From Novosphingobium aureum (lineage in GTDB: Bacteria > Pseudomonadota > Alphaproteobacteria > Sphingomonadales > Sphingomonadaceae), in contig NZ_JADZGI010000001.1 in the NCBI RefSeq assembly GCF_015865035.1, forward strand, positions 1,302,001 through 1,366,000: 64,000 nucleotides of DNA, written 5' to 3'. Shown in pieces: positions 34,860-43,617 of this stretch. A program made the translations under genes and the position numbers. Under the pieces are notes generated by a model, which was not told the DNA's origin, did no database searches, and was given only the letters and a program-made list of their open reading frames with translations. Every line of letters starts with the position of its first letter. The first letter of the stretch is position 1.

Positions 34860-35873
34860 ATGGCGACAGGCATGAGCGAACTGATCGATATCCCCCTTGA
34901 GACCGAGACGGGCAGGGGGCAGCGATCGGGCGCTTCACCTGCCTTCCGCGCTGACGTTCTCGAAGGGCTCGCGCAGGCGCAGAAGGTGATCCCCGCGCGC
35001 TGGTTCTACGATCATCGTGGCTCCGAACTGTTCGAGGAGATCACCCGGCTCCCCGAGTACTACCCCACGCGTACCGAGACCGGCATTCTCATGGCCCATG
35101 CGACCCGCATCGGCCGCATGCTGGGCTCGACGCATTATGCCGTGGTCGAGTTCGGCGCGGGGAGTGCGACCAAGACGCCGCTCCTGCTCGACGCGATCTG
35201 GGCCGATGCCTACGTGCCGATCGATATCTCGGGCGAGTTCCTGCGCGAATCCTGCGAGGTCCTGGCGCAGCGTTATCCCGACCTCGCGATCCATCCGCTC
35301 GAGGCCGACTTCACCTGCCCGGTGCGCCTTCCGCGCGAGACCGCAGGGGCGGGCCGTCTCGGCTTCTTCCCCGGCTCGACCATCGGCAATCTCGAGCCTT
35401 ACGACGCGACCGAGCTGCTGCGCTCGATGCGCGAGACGCTGGGTACGGGCAGCTACCTGCTGATCGGTTTCGACCGGATCAAGGCCGAGCGCGAACTGGT
35501 CGAGGCCTACGACGATGCCAGCGGGGTGACGGCGGCGTTCAACCTCAATCTTGCCACGCGCATCAACCGCGAGCTCGAAGGGACGATACCGCTCGAGGAC
35601 CTGCGCCACCTTGCACGCTGGAACGCGCAGCGCTCGCGCATCGAGATGCACCTCGAGGCGACGCGCGACATTGCCTTCGAGGTCTGCGGGCGCAGCGTCG
35701 AGATGGCGCGCGGGGAGACCATCCACACCGAAAACAGCCACAAGTACGACCCGCGCAGCGCGGCGACCCTGCTGCTCGCGGGCGGCTGGGAGACGCTCGA
35801 GCACTTCAGCGATCCCGAGGGGCGCTTCATGGTCATTCTGGCGCGCGCGCAGGGCGACGAGCTCGTCCCCTGA
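34860..35873 (+). CDS. egtD: L-histidine N-alpha-methyltransferase EgtD
   Basis: This 337-residue SAM-dependent enzyme trimethylates histidine to hercynine (histidine betaine), the substrate of EgtB. Family motifs are IPARWFYDHRGSELFEEIT, LPEYYPTRTE, VEFGAGSATKT (SAM loop), PIDISGEFL, FFPGSTIGNLEP and the C-terminal TENSHKYD that lines the histidine pocket. It is coupled to egtB with a 3-base gap. Together the two genes give the core of ergothioneine synthesis; a lyase for the last step must be encoded elsewhere. Confidence 0.96.
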   Translation: MATGMSELIDIPLETETGRGQRSGASPAFRADVLEGLAQAQKVIPARWFYDHRGSELFEEITRLPEYYPTRTETGILMAHATRIGRMLGSTHYAVVEFGAGSATKTPLLLDAIWADAYVPIDISGEFLRESCEVLAQRYPDLAIHPLEADFTCPVRLPRETAGAGRLGFFPGSTIGNLEPYDATELLRSMRETLGTGSYLLIGFDRIKAERELVEAYDDASGVTAAFNLNLATRINRELEGTIPLEDLRHLARWNAQRSRIEMHLEATRDIAFEVCGRSVEMARGETIHTENSHKYDPRSAATLLLAGGWETLEHFSDPEGRFMVILARAQGDELVP

Positions 35874-35888
35874 TCCGCGCGCAGCGTT

Positions 35889-37124
35889 TCAGGTTACAGC
35901 ACCGGCAGTGGCCGCAGTGACCGCAGCCGCCGGGGTTGCAGTTGCTTCCTCGCGGATATCCGCCTGCACTTGTCGCCAGACCAGCCCGGCCAGCCATGCG
36001 CAGGCAAAGGGCGTGAGGTTCATGCCCATGGGCAGCGCCGCGCTTCGGCACAGCAGCGGGGCCATGTACTGCAGGGCAAGGACTGCGCGCGAAGGTGCTC
36101 CCGGCGCCCCGGCGAGCCGACGCGTCGCCAGCCATGCCACGGGCAGGACCAGAAACGGCAGGTCGTAGCTGAACAGGTACGGCGTCGCGAGCGGCGTCGC
36201 GGCAAGGACGAAGGCCATCTGCCCCTCGATGGAAGCGCTTTTGCGACAGGCGATCCAGCTTGCGACGATTACCAGCGAACTTGCCGCCAGTTGCGCGGCG
36301 ACTGCGGCCTCGTGTCCGGCAAGGAGGCGTACGAAGGCATAGACCGTGACCTGTCGCACGAAGAAGGTGTCGCTGCCCGTCTCCATCAGTTCGCGGCTGT
36401 CCGCCCAGCTACGCGGATAGGCGAGCATGACGTCGCTGCCGAAGACCAGCCACGTCGCGAGGGTGAAGGCGATGACGCCAAGCGCCGCGCCCGCGAAGGC
36501 GCGCCAGTGCCGCCCGGCGATAAAGGCGACCGGCAGGAGCAGGGCGAGGTGCGGCTTGATCACCAGCATTGCGCAACACGCGCCCGCCAGCCAGGGGCGG
36601 CGGCGCAGGTTGGTGGCGATGCCGGCCTGAAACGCGCTCGTCAAAAGCCCCGTCTGGGCGTGCCATGCCGCCATGATCGCGCCGGGGAAGGCTGCGACGG
36701 GCAGGGCAAGGCGCGGCGCAATGCGGCGCGAGGCGAGAAACCACAGCAGATAGGTCGCCAGCGTCCAGACCCACCAGCCCAGCGGATAGGAGAACAGCCC
36801 CAGCGGGCTTGCGAAGAAGAGGAACTGGGGCGGATTGACGAAGGCGAAGACCTCGCTCGTGCCGATCGCGCTGCCCGATCCGGCCATCGCCGCGCCCTGC
36901 ACGGCCATCGTCGCGGCAGTGTCGTAGGCGCTTGCCGCCGTGCCCGCGACGACGAGCCTGCCTGCCGACCAGAACGCGAGAAAGTCGCTGCCGTTCGTGC
37001 CGAGGGCCTGCTGGTGGAACATCCAGAGGCTGGGCAGGGCGCAGACAAGGACGATCACGCTATAGGCGCGAACGCGCTGGCCATCGAGCCAGCGCATGGC
37101 GAGAGTGGTCTTCAGTCTGTTCAT
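35889..37124 (-). CDS. GT87-type (DUF2029) membrane glycosyltransferase
   Basis: This 411-residue protein has about ten membrane helices and features of the GT87/DUF2029 polyprenyl-phosphate-sugar-dependent glycosyltransferases. Early acidic motif GSDFLAFWSAGRLVVAG lies in the first periplasmic loop, followed by FAFVNPPQFLFFASPLG and a LVIKPHLALLLPVAF segment. Actinobacterial members are mannosyltransferases. The acceptor is unknown here. The C-terminal tail is Ala/Thr-rich. It is convergent with egtD (15 bases between stops) and possibly cotranscribed with the membrane gene upstream. Confidence 0.82.
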   Translation of the reverse strand: MNRLKTTLAMRWLDGQRVRAYSVIVLVCALPSLWMFHQQALGTNGSDFLAFWSAGRLVVAGTAASAYDTAATMAVQGAAMAGSGSAIGTSEVFAFVNPPQFLFFASPLGLFSYPLGWWVWTLATYLLWFLASRRIAPRLALPVAAFPGAIMAAWHAQTGLLTSAFQAGIATNLRRRPWLAGACCAMLVIKPHLALLLPVAFIAGRHWRAFAGAALGVIAFTLATWLVFGSDVMLAYPRSWADSRELMETGSDTFFVRQVTVYAFVRLLAGHEAAVAAQLAASSLVIVASWIACRKSASIEGQMAFVLAATPLATPYLFSYDLPFLVLPVAWLATRRLAGAPGAPSRAVLALQYMAPLLCRSAALPMGMNLTPFACAWLAGLVWRQVQADIREEATATPAAAVTAATAGAVT

Positions 37125-37192
37125 GATGCGAGAGGCCCCCCACCCGGTGCACGTAGGGCCATTCTGCCACTCGCGCCCGCTGGGGGGAAGGG

Positions 37193-38026
37193 TCAGGCGC
37201 GTACGCGGTGACGGTACGTCACGTTCACCCGCTCGGACAGGATCAGGTAGGGCAGCCAGAGCCCGATCGAGATCAGCACCTTGTGGAGGTTACCGTCGAG
37301 CATCTCGAGCAGCGGGGCGATCACCGCCTCGGGCAGGTGGGGCGCATTTGCGACCTCGTGCGCGATGGACAGTTGCATGCAGATGTCGATCAACCAGGCG
37401 GCGCCGAGCATGCGCGGAAACCAGGGCACCGCGCGCAGCGCCATGACGAAGCAGACCATGTAGAGGAAGTTCATCACCACGAGGTCGAAGGTCATCGCGA
37501 AAAGCATCGTCGAGGCCCACTGCGGCGCATCGACGGGCATGGCGGGCATGGCCAGCAGGAACTCGCCGGTGCGGAACGGCACGTTCAGCAGGATGCCTGC
37601 GATCAGCGAGACGAGGATGCCCGCGGGGCCGAAATAGCGGTGATTGCGTGCGCCGAGCGCATCGAGATCGCGCCACAGTCCGTAGCGCGCGAGGCGCAGG
37701 CGCGGCTGGGCATACATCGTGCCGCGCGGGAAGGCAGCAGCTGCGATGCGGTAGCCCAGCACCGGGGCCATGGCGGCGAGCAGGAAGGGAAAGGCCATCG
37801 CGAGGCTGGCGCCGATCCCGCCTGCCTGCGGCCCGGCCAGCGCGACCTTGGCGAGAGTGACCAGCGCGACGAGCGCGATCCAGCCGTCGAGCAGCGGGGC
37901 GATGCCGGTGTCGAGCCGGTTGGCGAGGGCGCGGCTGCGTTCGAGAAAGCCATGGCGCATCGCGGTCAGCACCGTGGCGAGACGGGGCCAATGGACCAGA
38001 CCATTCCGAATAAGCTGCGCCGGCAT
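37193..38026 (-). CDS. Multi-pass membrane protein of unknown function
   Basis: This 277-residue protein has roughly six hydrophobic helices (for example LDGWIALVALVTLAKVALAG, FPFLLAAMAPVLGYRIAAAA and SIGLWLPYLIL). The terminus LSERVNVTYRHRV resembles the end of DUF2569-type membrane proteins, but this is weak similarity by eye. No catalytic motif is visible. It lies 68 bases upstream of the GT87 gene on the same strand, so joint transcription is possible. The AT-rich pilin control region lies directly behind its start, so its promoter shares that region. Confidence 0.7.
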   Translation of the reverse strand: MPAQLIRNGLVHWPRLATVLTAMRHGFLERSRALANRLDTGIAPLLDGWIALVALVTLAKVALAGPQAGGIGASLAMAFPFLLAAMAPVLGYRIAAAAFPRGTMYAQPRLRLARYGLWRDLDALGARNHRYFGPAGILVSLIAGILLNVPFRTGEFLLAMPAMPVDAPQWASTMLFAMTFDLVVMNFLYMVCFVMALRAVPWFPRMLGAAWLIDICMQLSIAHEVANAPHLPEAVIAPLLEMLDGNLHKVLISIGLWLPYLILSERVNVTYRHRVRA

Positions 38027-38524
38027 ATTGTCGCTCCGCTGACCAAGACTTCGTGTTTACTGGTTAACACTGATTTAGTGCCCGCGAATGGGCTTCAATT
38101 AATCGATACGACGATCCCACTAAGCTTCCGTTAATGCCCGAATCACTCGATTCGCCGTTCGAATCGACCGGATCACCTGCAAGGCATAATCTCGATTAAC
38201 CATTATATTTAATAGTGATAAGTGCTATCTCACTGGAATCGCGTGGCAATTTATAGTCCCCATTTGGGAATTTGAAATCAGTTGACCTACTTAGTGTTTC
38301 GAGGCCCAATAAGGACGTCCACAGCGAGGGATCCACGCAAGAGGAACTGGCGTCCAGTACCCGGTTCTTAAACAAAACAAGGTCGCGTCGGTTCCAAAAG
38401 CGCACTTCGTGAGGACAAAGGGGGGTCCGGGGGTTAATCGCCGGTCACCTGAATTCTTAGTCTAGCCCGGCTTTTTCTCGCTTTGGGGAGTGGGGAGCCG
38501 TGCGCCATGAAGATGGAGTATCCT
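38027..38524 (+). promoter_or_regulatory. AT-rich gene-free leader upstream of the Flp pilin
   Basis: This 498-base stretch is the longest gene-free region in the window and clearly more AT-rich than its surroundings. It contains GTGTT-N8-AACAC (38053-38070), a TTAACCATTATATTTAA block near 38197 and a TTGACC hexamer near 38282. I see no convincing gene in it. Its position between a divergent membrane gene and the flp-cpa operon makes it the likely control region for pilus expression. Confidence 0.6.
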
Positions 38525-38704
38525 ATGACCAAGTTCCTTAACGCTTTCTTCGCCGACGAAGCCGGTGCCTCGGCTGCCGAATACGCCCTGATCCTCGCCG
38601 TCGTCGGCGCTGGCATCGGTGCTGCTGCGTTCGCTCTCGGCGGTGCGATCTCGACCTCGATGACTGAAGCAACGACCTGCATCGGCGACGTTGAGACCTG
38701 CTGA
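38525..38704 (+). CDS. flp: Flp/Fap-type (type IVb) major pilin
   Basis: This 59-residue prepilin is processed by CpaA/TadV. The short leader ends EAG, with cleavage expected before ASAAEYALILAVVGAG; the conserved Glu at +5 and Tyr at +6 of the mature pilin are present. A single hydrophobic helix makes up most of the mature pilin, and a disulfide-capable CIGDVETC ends the protein. GGAG eight bases upstream supports the ATG at 38525; another ATG lies at 38507. It is the only pilin found in the window and opens Tad locus 2. Confidence 0.93.
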   Translation: MTKFLNAFFADEAGASAAEYALILAVVGAGIGAAAFALGGAISTSMTEATTCIGDVETC

Positions 38705-38711
38705 TCCAATT

Positions 38712-38753
38712 GGCCTCGCCGCTTACTTGCGGCGGGGCCATTTTACCTTTTTT
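38712..38753 (+). terminator. Terminator/attenuator between flp and cpaB
   Basis: GGCCTCGCCGC (38712-38722) pairs with GCGGCGGGGCC (38729-38739), 11 bp with one G-U, over a 6-base loop. It is followed by ATTTTACCTTTTTTT. Placed right after flp, it should end most transcripts there, yielding abundant pilin mRNA with limited read-through into the assembly genes. Confidence 0.88.
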
Positions 38754-38782
38754 GGGGAAATTGTCTCGGGGGGGACGTTCCA

Positions 38783-39676
38783 GTGCAGGGACGAAATCTG
38801 ATCCTCATTGCGGTCGCCATGCTCTTGGGCATCATCGCGGTCGTCGTTACCAACGCCTACTTCTCGGGCGTCGAGGAAAAACAGGCGCAAGTCGCCAAGC
38901 AGCAGGAACTGCGCCAGATCGTAGTTGCTGCAGCCGAATTGCCCTTCGGCACGGTTCTCAACGAACAGAACGTCAAGCTCGTCAGCTGGCCCGCCAGTTC
39001 GGTGCCCGAGGGGGCGATCCTCTCGCTGGCCGACGCGATCAAGGGCGGACAGGCGACGCTGCGACCGATCGTCGCGGGCGAGCCGGTCCTCACATCCAAG
39101 CTTTCCGGGCGTCCCACGCTCTCGGCGAACCTGCCCAAGGGCCAGTTCGCGGTCGCGGTTCCCGCCAGCGCGGTCGCCGCAGCAGGCGGCTTCGTGCGGC
39201 CCGGCGACATGGTCGACGTCCTGCTCACCCGCAAGATTCCGGGCGATGGCGCTGCCAACGACGACAAGATGACCGACGTGGTGCTGACCGCGGTCCCGGT
39301 CCTCGCCGTCGACGTCGATGCCAACGACAAGAGCACCGAGCCCACCGTCGGCAAGACCGTCACGCTCCAGGTCGATACGCTCGGCGCGCAGAAGCTCGCG
39401 CTCTCGCAGCAGCTTGGCGTGCTCAGCCTCGCGCTGCGCAACGCCGCCGACACCACCGTGACCGAGTTCTCGACCGTGGTGCCGCCGCAGCTTTCCACCC
39501 GCAACTTCCGCATCGGCAAGACCGCCACGGCGCCTGCGCCTGCGGTGGCTGCCATTGCCGCTCCCGCCCGCCGCGTGAGCACCGTCGCCAAGCCGGCCCC
39601 GCGCCGCTTCGGCCCGACGATGACGATCTTCCGCGGCGCCGAGCCCAGTGATTACGAGGTGCAACGTGGCTATTAA
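38783..39676 (+). CDS. cpaB: Pilus assembly protein CpaB/RcpC (locus 2)
   Basis: This 297-residue CpaB has an N-terminal membrane anchor (LILIAVAMLLGIIAVVVTNAY), an SAF domain (IVVAAAELPFGTVLNEQNVKL) and the RcpC region (FAVAVPASAVAAAGGFVRPGD). The C-terminal part is Ala/Pro-rich. The start is a GTG at 38783 with a G-rich ribosome site. Its sequence is only moderately like the locus 1 CpaB. The stop overlaps the cpaC start by 11 bases, so translation is coupled. Confidence 0.92.
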   Translation: MQGRNLILIAVAMLLGIIAVVVTNAYFSGVEEKQAQVAKQQELRQIVVAAAELPFGTVLNEQNVKLVSWPASSVPEGAILSLADAIKGGQATLRPIVAGEPVLTSKLSGRPTLSANLPKGQFAVAVPASAVAAAGGFVRPGDMVDVLLTRKIPGDGAANDDKMTDVVLTAVPVLAVDVDANDKSTEPTVGKTVTLQVDTLGAQKLALSQQLGVLSLALRNAADTTVTEFSTVVPPQLSTRNFRIGKTATAPAPAVAAIAAPARRVSTVAKPAPRRFGPTMTIFRGAEPSDYEVQRGY

Positions 39677-41156
39677 TCGCAAGGCGGCAATCGCGCTCGC
39701 GCTGGCTTCGGCCCCGCTCGCCATCCTCTCGCAACCGGTCATGGCGCAGGCCTATGCCGGTGACAGCCTCCACGCCGGGACCCTCGAGGTTCCGCTCAAC
39801 AAGAGCCAGGTCCTCTCCTCGGACCGCGCCATCGCCAAGGCCATGATCGGCAGCGCCGAGATCGCCGATATCCTGCCCGTCACCGACCGCTCGGTCTATG
39901 TGCTGGGCAAGAAGATGGGCACCACCAGCCTGACGCTCTACGATGCCGCGGGCCGGGTGATCTCGATCCTCGACGTTGCCGTCGGCCCCGATGCCGAAGG
40001 GCTCAACGACCAGCTCAAGCGCATGCTGCCGGGCGACGATGTCCAGGCGCAGATATCCAACGACTCGATCGTGCTGACCGGCATGGTTTCGAGCGCGGGC
40101 GCTGCCGATCGCGCTGCCCAGCTCGCTCATGCCTTCGCCGGCGACAAGGTGATCAACCTCGTCGCGATGGGTTCGAGCCAGCAGGTCATGCTCGAGGTCC
40201 GCTTCGCCGAGGTCAACCGCTCGACCGGCAAGGAAGTGGGCGTCAGCGCCTTCGTCCAGGGCAATTCCTTCCGCTCGGCCATCGGCAAGGGCGCGCAGCT
40301 CGTGCCCAACGAAGTCACCACCACCACCACGGTGCCGCTGCCGGGCGGCGGCGTCTCCGAGATCACCTCGGTGTCGAACCCGGGCATCCTCGGACTATCG
40401 GCGATCACCGATACCTTCGGCATCTTCCAGAAGGCCTTCAGCCTCGGCGGGCTCGACATCGACGCCACGCTCAATGCGCTGGAAACCCGCGGGATGGCCA
40501 AGACGCTCGCCCAGCCCACGCTCATCGCGCTCTCGGGCGAGAAGGCCTCGTTCCTCGCGGGCGGCGAGTTCCCCGTGCCGGTCGTGCAGAGCGGTGGCGG
40601 CAGCGGCGTCAACGGGCAGGGGGCGATCACGGTCGAGTTCAAGCCCTTCGGCGTCTCTCTCGCGTTCACCCCGACGGTGCTGGGCGACAAGACGATCAGC
40701 ATGATCGTCGAGCCTGAAGTCAGCGCGCTCGACCCGAACGCGGCGGTGACGGTAGGCAACATCACCATCCCGGGCCTGCGCACCCGCCGCGCGAGCACCA
40801 CGCTCGAGCTGCGCGACGGCGAGAGCTTCGCGATTGCCGGTCTGCTCCAGCGCGACTTCCAGACCACGGTCGATCAGGTGCCGATCCTTGGCTCGATCCC
40901 GATCATCGGTTCGCTGTTCCGTTCGAGCAACTTCCAGAAGGGCGAGACCGAGCTGCTGATCGTCGTCACCCCGCGTCTCGTCGCGCCGATCCGGCCCGAC
41001 CAGGTGCGCCTGCCGACCGACCGCGTGCCCGATCCGGGCGAGCTCAACACCTTCATGGCGGGCCAGGCCTATGCCCCGAAGGAACTCGAACCCAACGGCG
41101 CACCGCCGCCGAGCGATGCCTCGCCGGTCAAGCAGGGAGACGGTTATGAGTTCTGA
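39666..41156 (+). CDS. cpaC: Tad secretin CpaC/RcpA (locus 2)
   Basis: This 496-residue secretin starts at the GTG 39666, preceded by GAGGTG, and overlaps the cpaB end. A signal peptide ends PVMAQ. It has an N-terminal pilus domain (LEVPLNKSQVLSSDRAIAKAM), a BON-like section, and a secretin domain with LAQPTLIALSGEKASFLAGGE, FGVSLAFTPTVLGDK and LLIVVTPRLVAPI. Like its locus 1 counterpart it should form the outer-membrane pore, giving the cell two distinct Tad secretins. Confidence 0.93.
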   Translation: MAINRKAAIALALASAPLAILSQPVMAQAYAGDSLHAGTLEVPLNKSQVLSSDRAIAKAMIGSAEIADILPVTDRSVYVLGKKMGTTSLTLYDAAGRVISILDVAVGPDAEGLNDQLKRMLPGDDVQAQISNDSIVLTGMVSSAGAADRAAQLAHAFAGDKVINLVAMGSSQQVMLEVRFAEVNRSTGKEVGVSAFVQGNSFRSAIGKGAQLVPNEVTTTTTVPLPGGGVSEITSVSNPGILGLSAITDTFGIFQKAFSLGGLDIDATLNALETRGMAKTLAQPTLIALSGEKASFLAGGEFPVPVVQSGGGSGVNGQGAITVEFKPFGVSLAFTPTVLGDKTISMIVEPEVSALDPNAAVTVGNITIPGLRTRRASTTLELRDGESFAIAGLLQRDFQTTVDQVPILGSIPIIGSLFRSSNFQKGETELLIVVTPRLVAPIRPDQVRLPTDRVPDPGELNTFMAGQAYAPKELEPNGAPPPSDASPVKQGDGYEF

Positions 41157-41469
41157 TCGCAAGACCATGGTTCGCACCGCACTGCTGGCCGCGTCGCTGG
41201 GCGCGGGGCTCTCGCTCTCCGGCTGCGCGACGCCCGACGGCGACTTCTACATGGGCGGCCCCGACAACTTCGGCGAGGCCAACCGCATGACCATGGCGGC
41301 ACAGGTCATCGACCCCGATCCGGTCTACGACACGCCGCTGCCCGAGGGCCATGCCGAGCATGCCGGACAGGCGGTCGAGCGCTACCGCGAAGACAAGGTC
41401 AAGCAGCCCGACCGCACGCGTACCAGCAAGTCCCTGACCGGCTCGGGCTCCGGTTCGGGGGGCAACTGA
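41146..41469 (+). CDS. Small Tad-locus lipoprotein occupying the cpaD position
   Basis: This 107-residue lipoprotein has signal peptide and lipobox SLSGC (Cys27), then a short Asp/Glu/Lys-rich mature part (MGGPDNFGEANRMTMAAQVI, HAGQAVERYREDKVKQP) ending in a Gly/Ser run. GGGAG upstream fixes the ATG at 41146, inside the end of cpaC. I recall similar short lipoproteins in other sphingomonad Tad loci, but no function is established. Its place after the secretin gene suggests a secretin pilotin or peptidoglycan-linking role in place of CpaD; this is inference. Confidence 0.75.
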   Translation: MSSDRKTMVRTALLAASLGAGLSLSGCATPDGDFYMGGPDNFGEANRMTMAAQVIDPDPVYDTPLPEGHAEHAGQAVERYREDKVKQPDRTRTSKSLTGSGSGSGGN

Positions 41470-41494
41470 GCAAGACGAAGAGGAGGCTGGGGTC

Positions 41495-43102
41495 ATGTCC
41501 GGGCGTTTCCTTCACGATCTGATCGAGGACCGGCGCGGCGCGGTCGCGGCGACTTACGCGCTGGCGCTCTTCGCGCTCGTCGCGGTCGGCGGGCTCGCCT
41601 TCGACTACGCCCGGCTGGTGACGGTCGATACCGAGCTGCAGAACGCCGCCGACGAGGCCGCGATCGCGGCGGCGACGCAGCTCGACCAGCGCGCGGGCGC
41701 GGTCTCGCGCGCGCAGGCGGCGGTCACCAGCTACTTCGCCAATTCCAGCTCCTCGCTCGTCAACCGCACGCTGCTCGCGCATTCGGGGCAGGGCGAGACC
41801 TCGGCGATCACCGGGGTCACCTTCACCTTCTATGACGGCTACGACTCCGCCAACGACACATTCGGCTCGGCGACGACCGCCGATGCTGATGCAACCGTCG
41901 TGCAGGTCTCGATCAATGCCCGCCAGGCCTTTTTCGCGCTGACCCCGATCGTGGGTGCGCTGTCGTCGGCCGACGTCGCCGCAGCAGCGGTCGCGGGCCT
42001 GCAGTCCTCGATCTGCAAGACCCCGCCGATGATGGTCTGCGGTCCGGCAGGCCAGCAGTTTCCGACCGACGCAGACGTGGGCAAGGGCGTGCTGCTCCAG
42101 CCCGGTTCCTCGGGCCAGTGGCAGCCGGGCACCTTCGGCTACCTCGACTTCGGCAACGGCGCCAATGCGGTCAAGGCACTGCTCGGCGGCAACGAAGGCG
42201 CCCCGGTCTGCGTCGGCGGCTCGACCGTCACCGCGCAGCAGGGCAACATCGCCAGCGCGCCCGACTACCTCAACACCCGCTTCGACATCTACACCTCTTC
42301 GCTGCGTCCCGCCGACTGTGCCAGCAACGGCGACAACTGCCCGGCGGCGAGCACCCGCAAGGACCTCGTGCGGCTGGAGGAATACGTCTTTCGCAACATC
42401 GATCCGGCGGCGGCACTTCCCGCCAATCCGGGATGCGATGCCGATGCGGGCAATTCCGGCTATACCAAGCCTACCGGTGTCGACCGGGTCAACGTGACCG
42501 AGTGGACGCAGGTCCCGGCCAGCGTCGGCAAGCTCGAGGGTTTCCCGCGCGACGACTGCCATAACACCGGTACGACAAACTCGGTCGGAACCTGCTCCGG
42601 GGGCAACTTCGGCGACGGGATCTGGGGCCGCACTGCCTATCTCGACAGCCATCCCGCGGTGCCCACGAACCTCTCCTCGCGCTGGGACATCTACCAGTGG
42701 GAGCGCGACAATCCGTCCAGCGGCCTGCAGCCGACCCTGGTCAACGATAGCGATGCGGCCGAAGTTTCGGGCTGCAATCCGCAGGGCCGTGGCTGCGACG
42801 TCACCTGGAAGAACTATTGTTCCTATCCCAGCGCGATCAAGGGCACCTATCACCCGACCGCCAAGGACCGGCGCGTGATCACCGTCGCGGTGGTCGACTG
42901 CAGCAGCGATACCGGCGGCGCGCACGAGTTCTCGGTCAAGAACTGGATGGACGTGTTCCTCACCGAGCCCTCGTTTGCCCGCTCCACGCCCTATACCCGC
43001 GCCTCGCAGATCTATGCCGAGGTGATCGGCCCGGCAACGACGCCCGGCGGCGACAATGCCTTCCAGTACTACGGGCGCAACAAGGCGGTGCTGCTGCGAT
43101 GA
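41495..43102 (+). CDS. tadG: TadG-like pilus assembly protein
   Basis: This 535-residue protein starts with a Tad-type N-terminal segment: RRGAVAATYALALFALVAVGGLAFDYARLVTVDTELQNAADEAAIAAATQL covers an inner-membrane helix and the conserved FDYAR-x-ELQNAADAAALA motif. A large Cys-containing extracytoplasmic region follows, rich in Asn, Gly and Ser. AGGAGG precedes the ATG. TadG proteins are minor or pseudopilin-like components. The 4-base ATGA overlap with tadE shows tight coupling. Confidence 0.82.
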   Translation: MSGRFLHDLIEDRRGAVAATYALALFALVAVGGLAFDYARLVTVDTELQNAADEAAIAAATQLDQRAGAVSRAQAAVTSYFANSSSSLVNRTLLAHSGQGETSAITGVTFTFYDGYDSANDTFGSATTADADATVVQVSINARQAFFALTPIVGALSSADVAAAAVAGLQSSICKTPPMMVCGPAGQQFPTDADVGKGVLLQPGSSGQWQPGTFGYLDFGNGANAVKALLGGNEGAPVCVGGSTVTAQQGNIASAPDYLNTRFDIYTSSLRPADCASNGDNCPAASTRKDLVRLEEYVFRNIDPAAALPANPGCDADAGNSGYTKPTGVDRVNVTEWTQVPASVGKLEGFPRDDCHNTGTTNSVGTCSGGNFGDGIWGRTAYLDSHPAVPTNLSSRWDIYQWERDNPSSGLQPTLVNDSDAAEVSGCNPQGRGCDVTWKNYCSYPSAIKGTYHPTAKDRRVITVAVVDCSSDTGGAHEFSVKNWMDVFLTEPSFARSTPYTRASQIYAEVIGPATTPGGDNAFQYYGRNKAVLLR

Positions 43103-43617
43103 CCCGCTCTGTCCCCATCCACCTGCGCCTGCTGCGCGACACGACAGCGGCCGCCGCCGCCGAGATGGCGCTGATGGTGCCGCTGCTCGTGCTGATCCTG
43201 TTCAGCGCCTTCGAGGCCGGGCACTTCTTCTGGACCGAGCACAAGGTCGTCGAAGCGGTCCGCAACGGCGCGCGCTACGCCTCGCGCCTGCCGATGAGCG
43301 ATGTCTGCCCGACTTCGGGCACGACGACCTCGAACATCGCGCTCTACACCCGCACCGGCCAGCTGACCGACAGTTCGGCGAGCCCGGTCGTGCCGGGCTG
43401 GTCGAACAACAATCAGGTCACGGTGACGATCGCCTGCGACAGCTATCTCGACACCGGCATCTACACCTCGCTCGCAGGCGTGGGCACGGGCAAGGGCGCG
43501 ACGGTGACCGTCGCGGCGGCCTCGCTCACCTATCCCTCGCTGTTCGAGACGCTGGGGCTGTTCGAATCCAGCCTCAACCTCAACGCTTCGGCGAGCACCG
43601 CGGTGATCGGGCTGTGA
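43099..43617 (+). CDS. tadE: TadE-like minor pilin
   Basis: This 172-residue TadE-family protein has an N-terminal prepilin-like segment AAAAAEMALMVPLLVLILFSAFEAGHFFW (Glu followed by a hydrophobic helix). A short extracytoplasmic domain with two cysteines (DVCPTSG and IACDSY) follows. TadE pseudopilins are cleaved by TadV and needed for pilus formation. It overlaps tadG by four bases and the next gene by one base. Confidence 0.85.
   Translation: MTRSVPIHLRLLRDTTAAAAAEMALMVPLLVLILFSAFEAGHFFWTEHKVVEAVRNGARYASRLPMSDVCPTSGTTTSNIALYTRTGQLTDSSASPVVPGWSNNNQVTVTIACDSYLDTGIYTSLAGVGTGKGATVTVAAASLTYPSLFETLGLFESSLNLNASASTAVIGL

Noticed and set aside
38190..38225. Possible CtrA site (TTAA-N7-TTAA) upstream of flp
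   Set aside because: The two TTAA elements here are nine, not seven, bases apart, so the match to the CtrA consensus fails.
38196..38405. A 69-codon minus-strand frame in the AT-rich flp leader
   Set aside because: No ribosome site, no family resemblance, and the codon pattern is unlike neighbouring genes. The region reads better as regulatory DNA.
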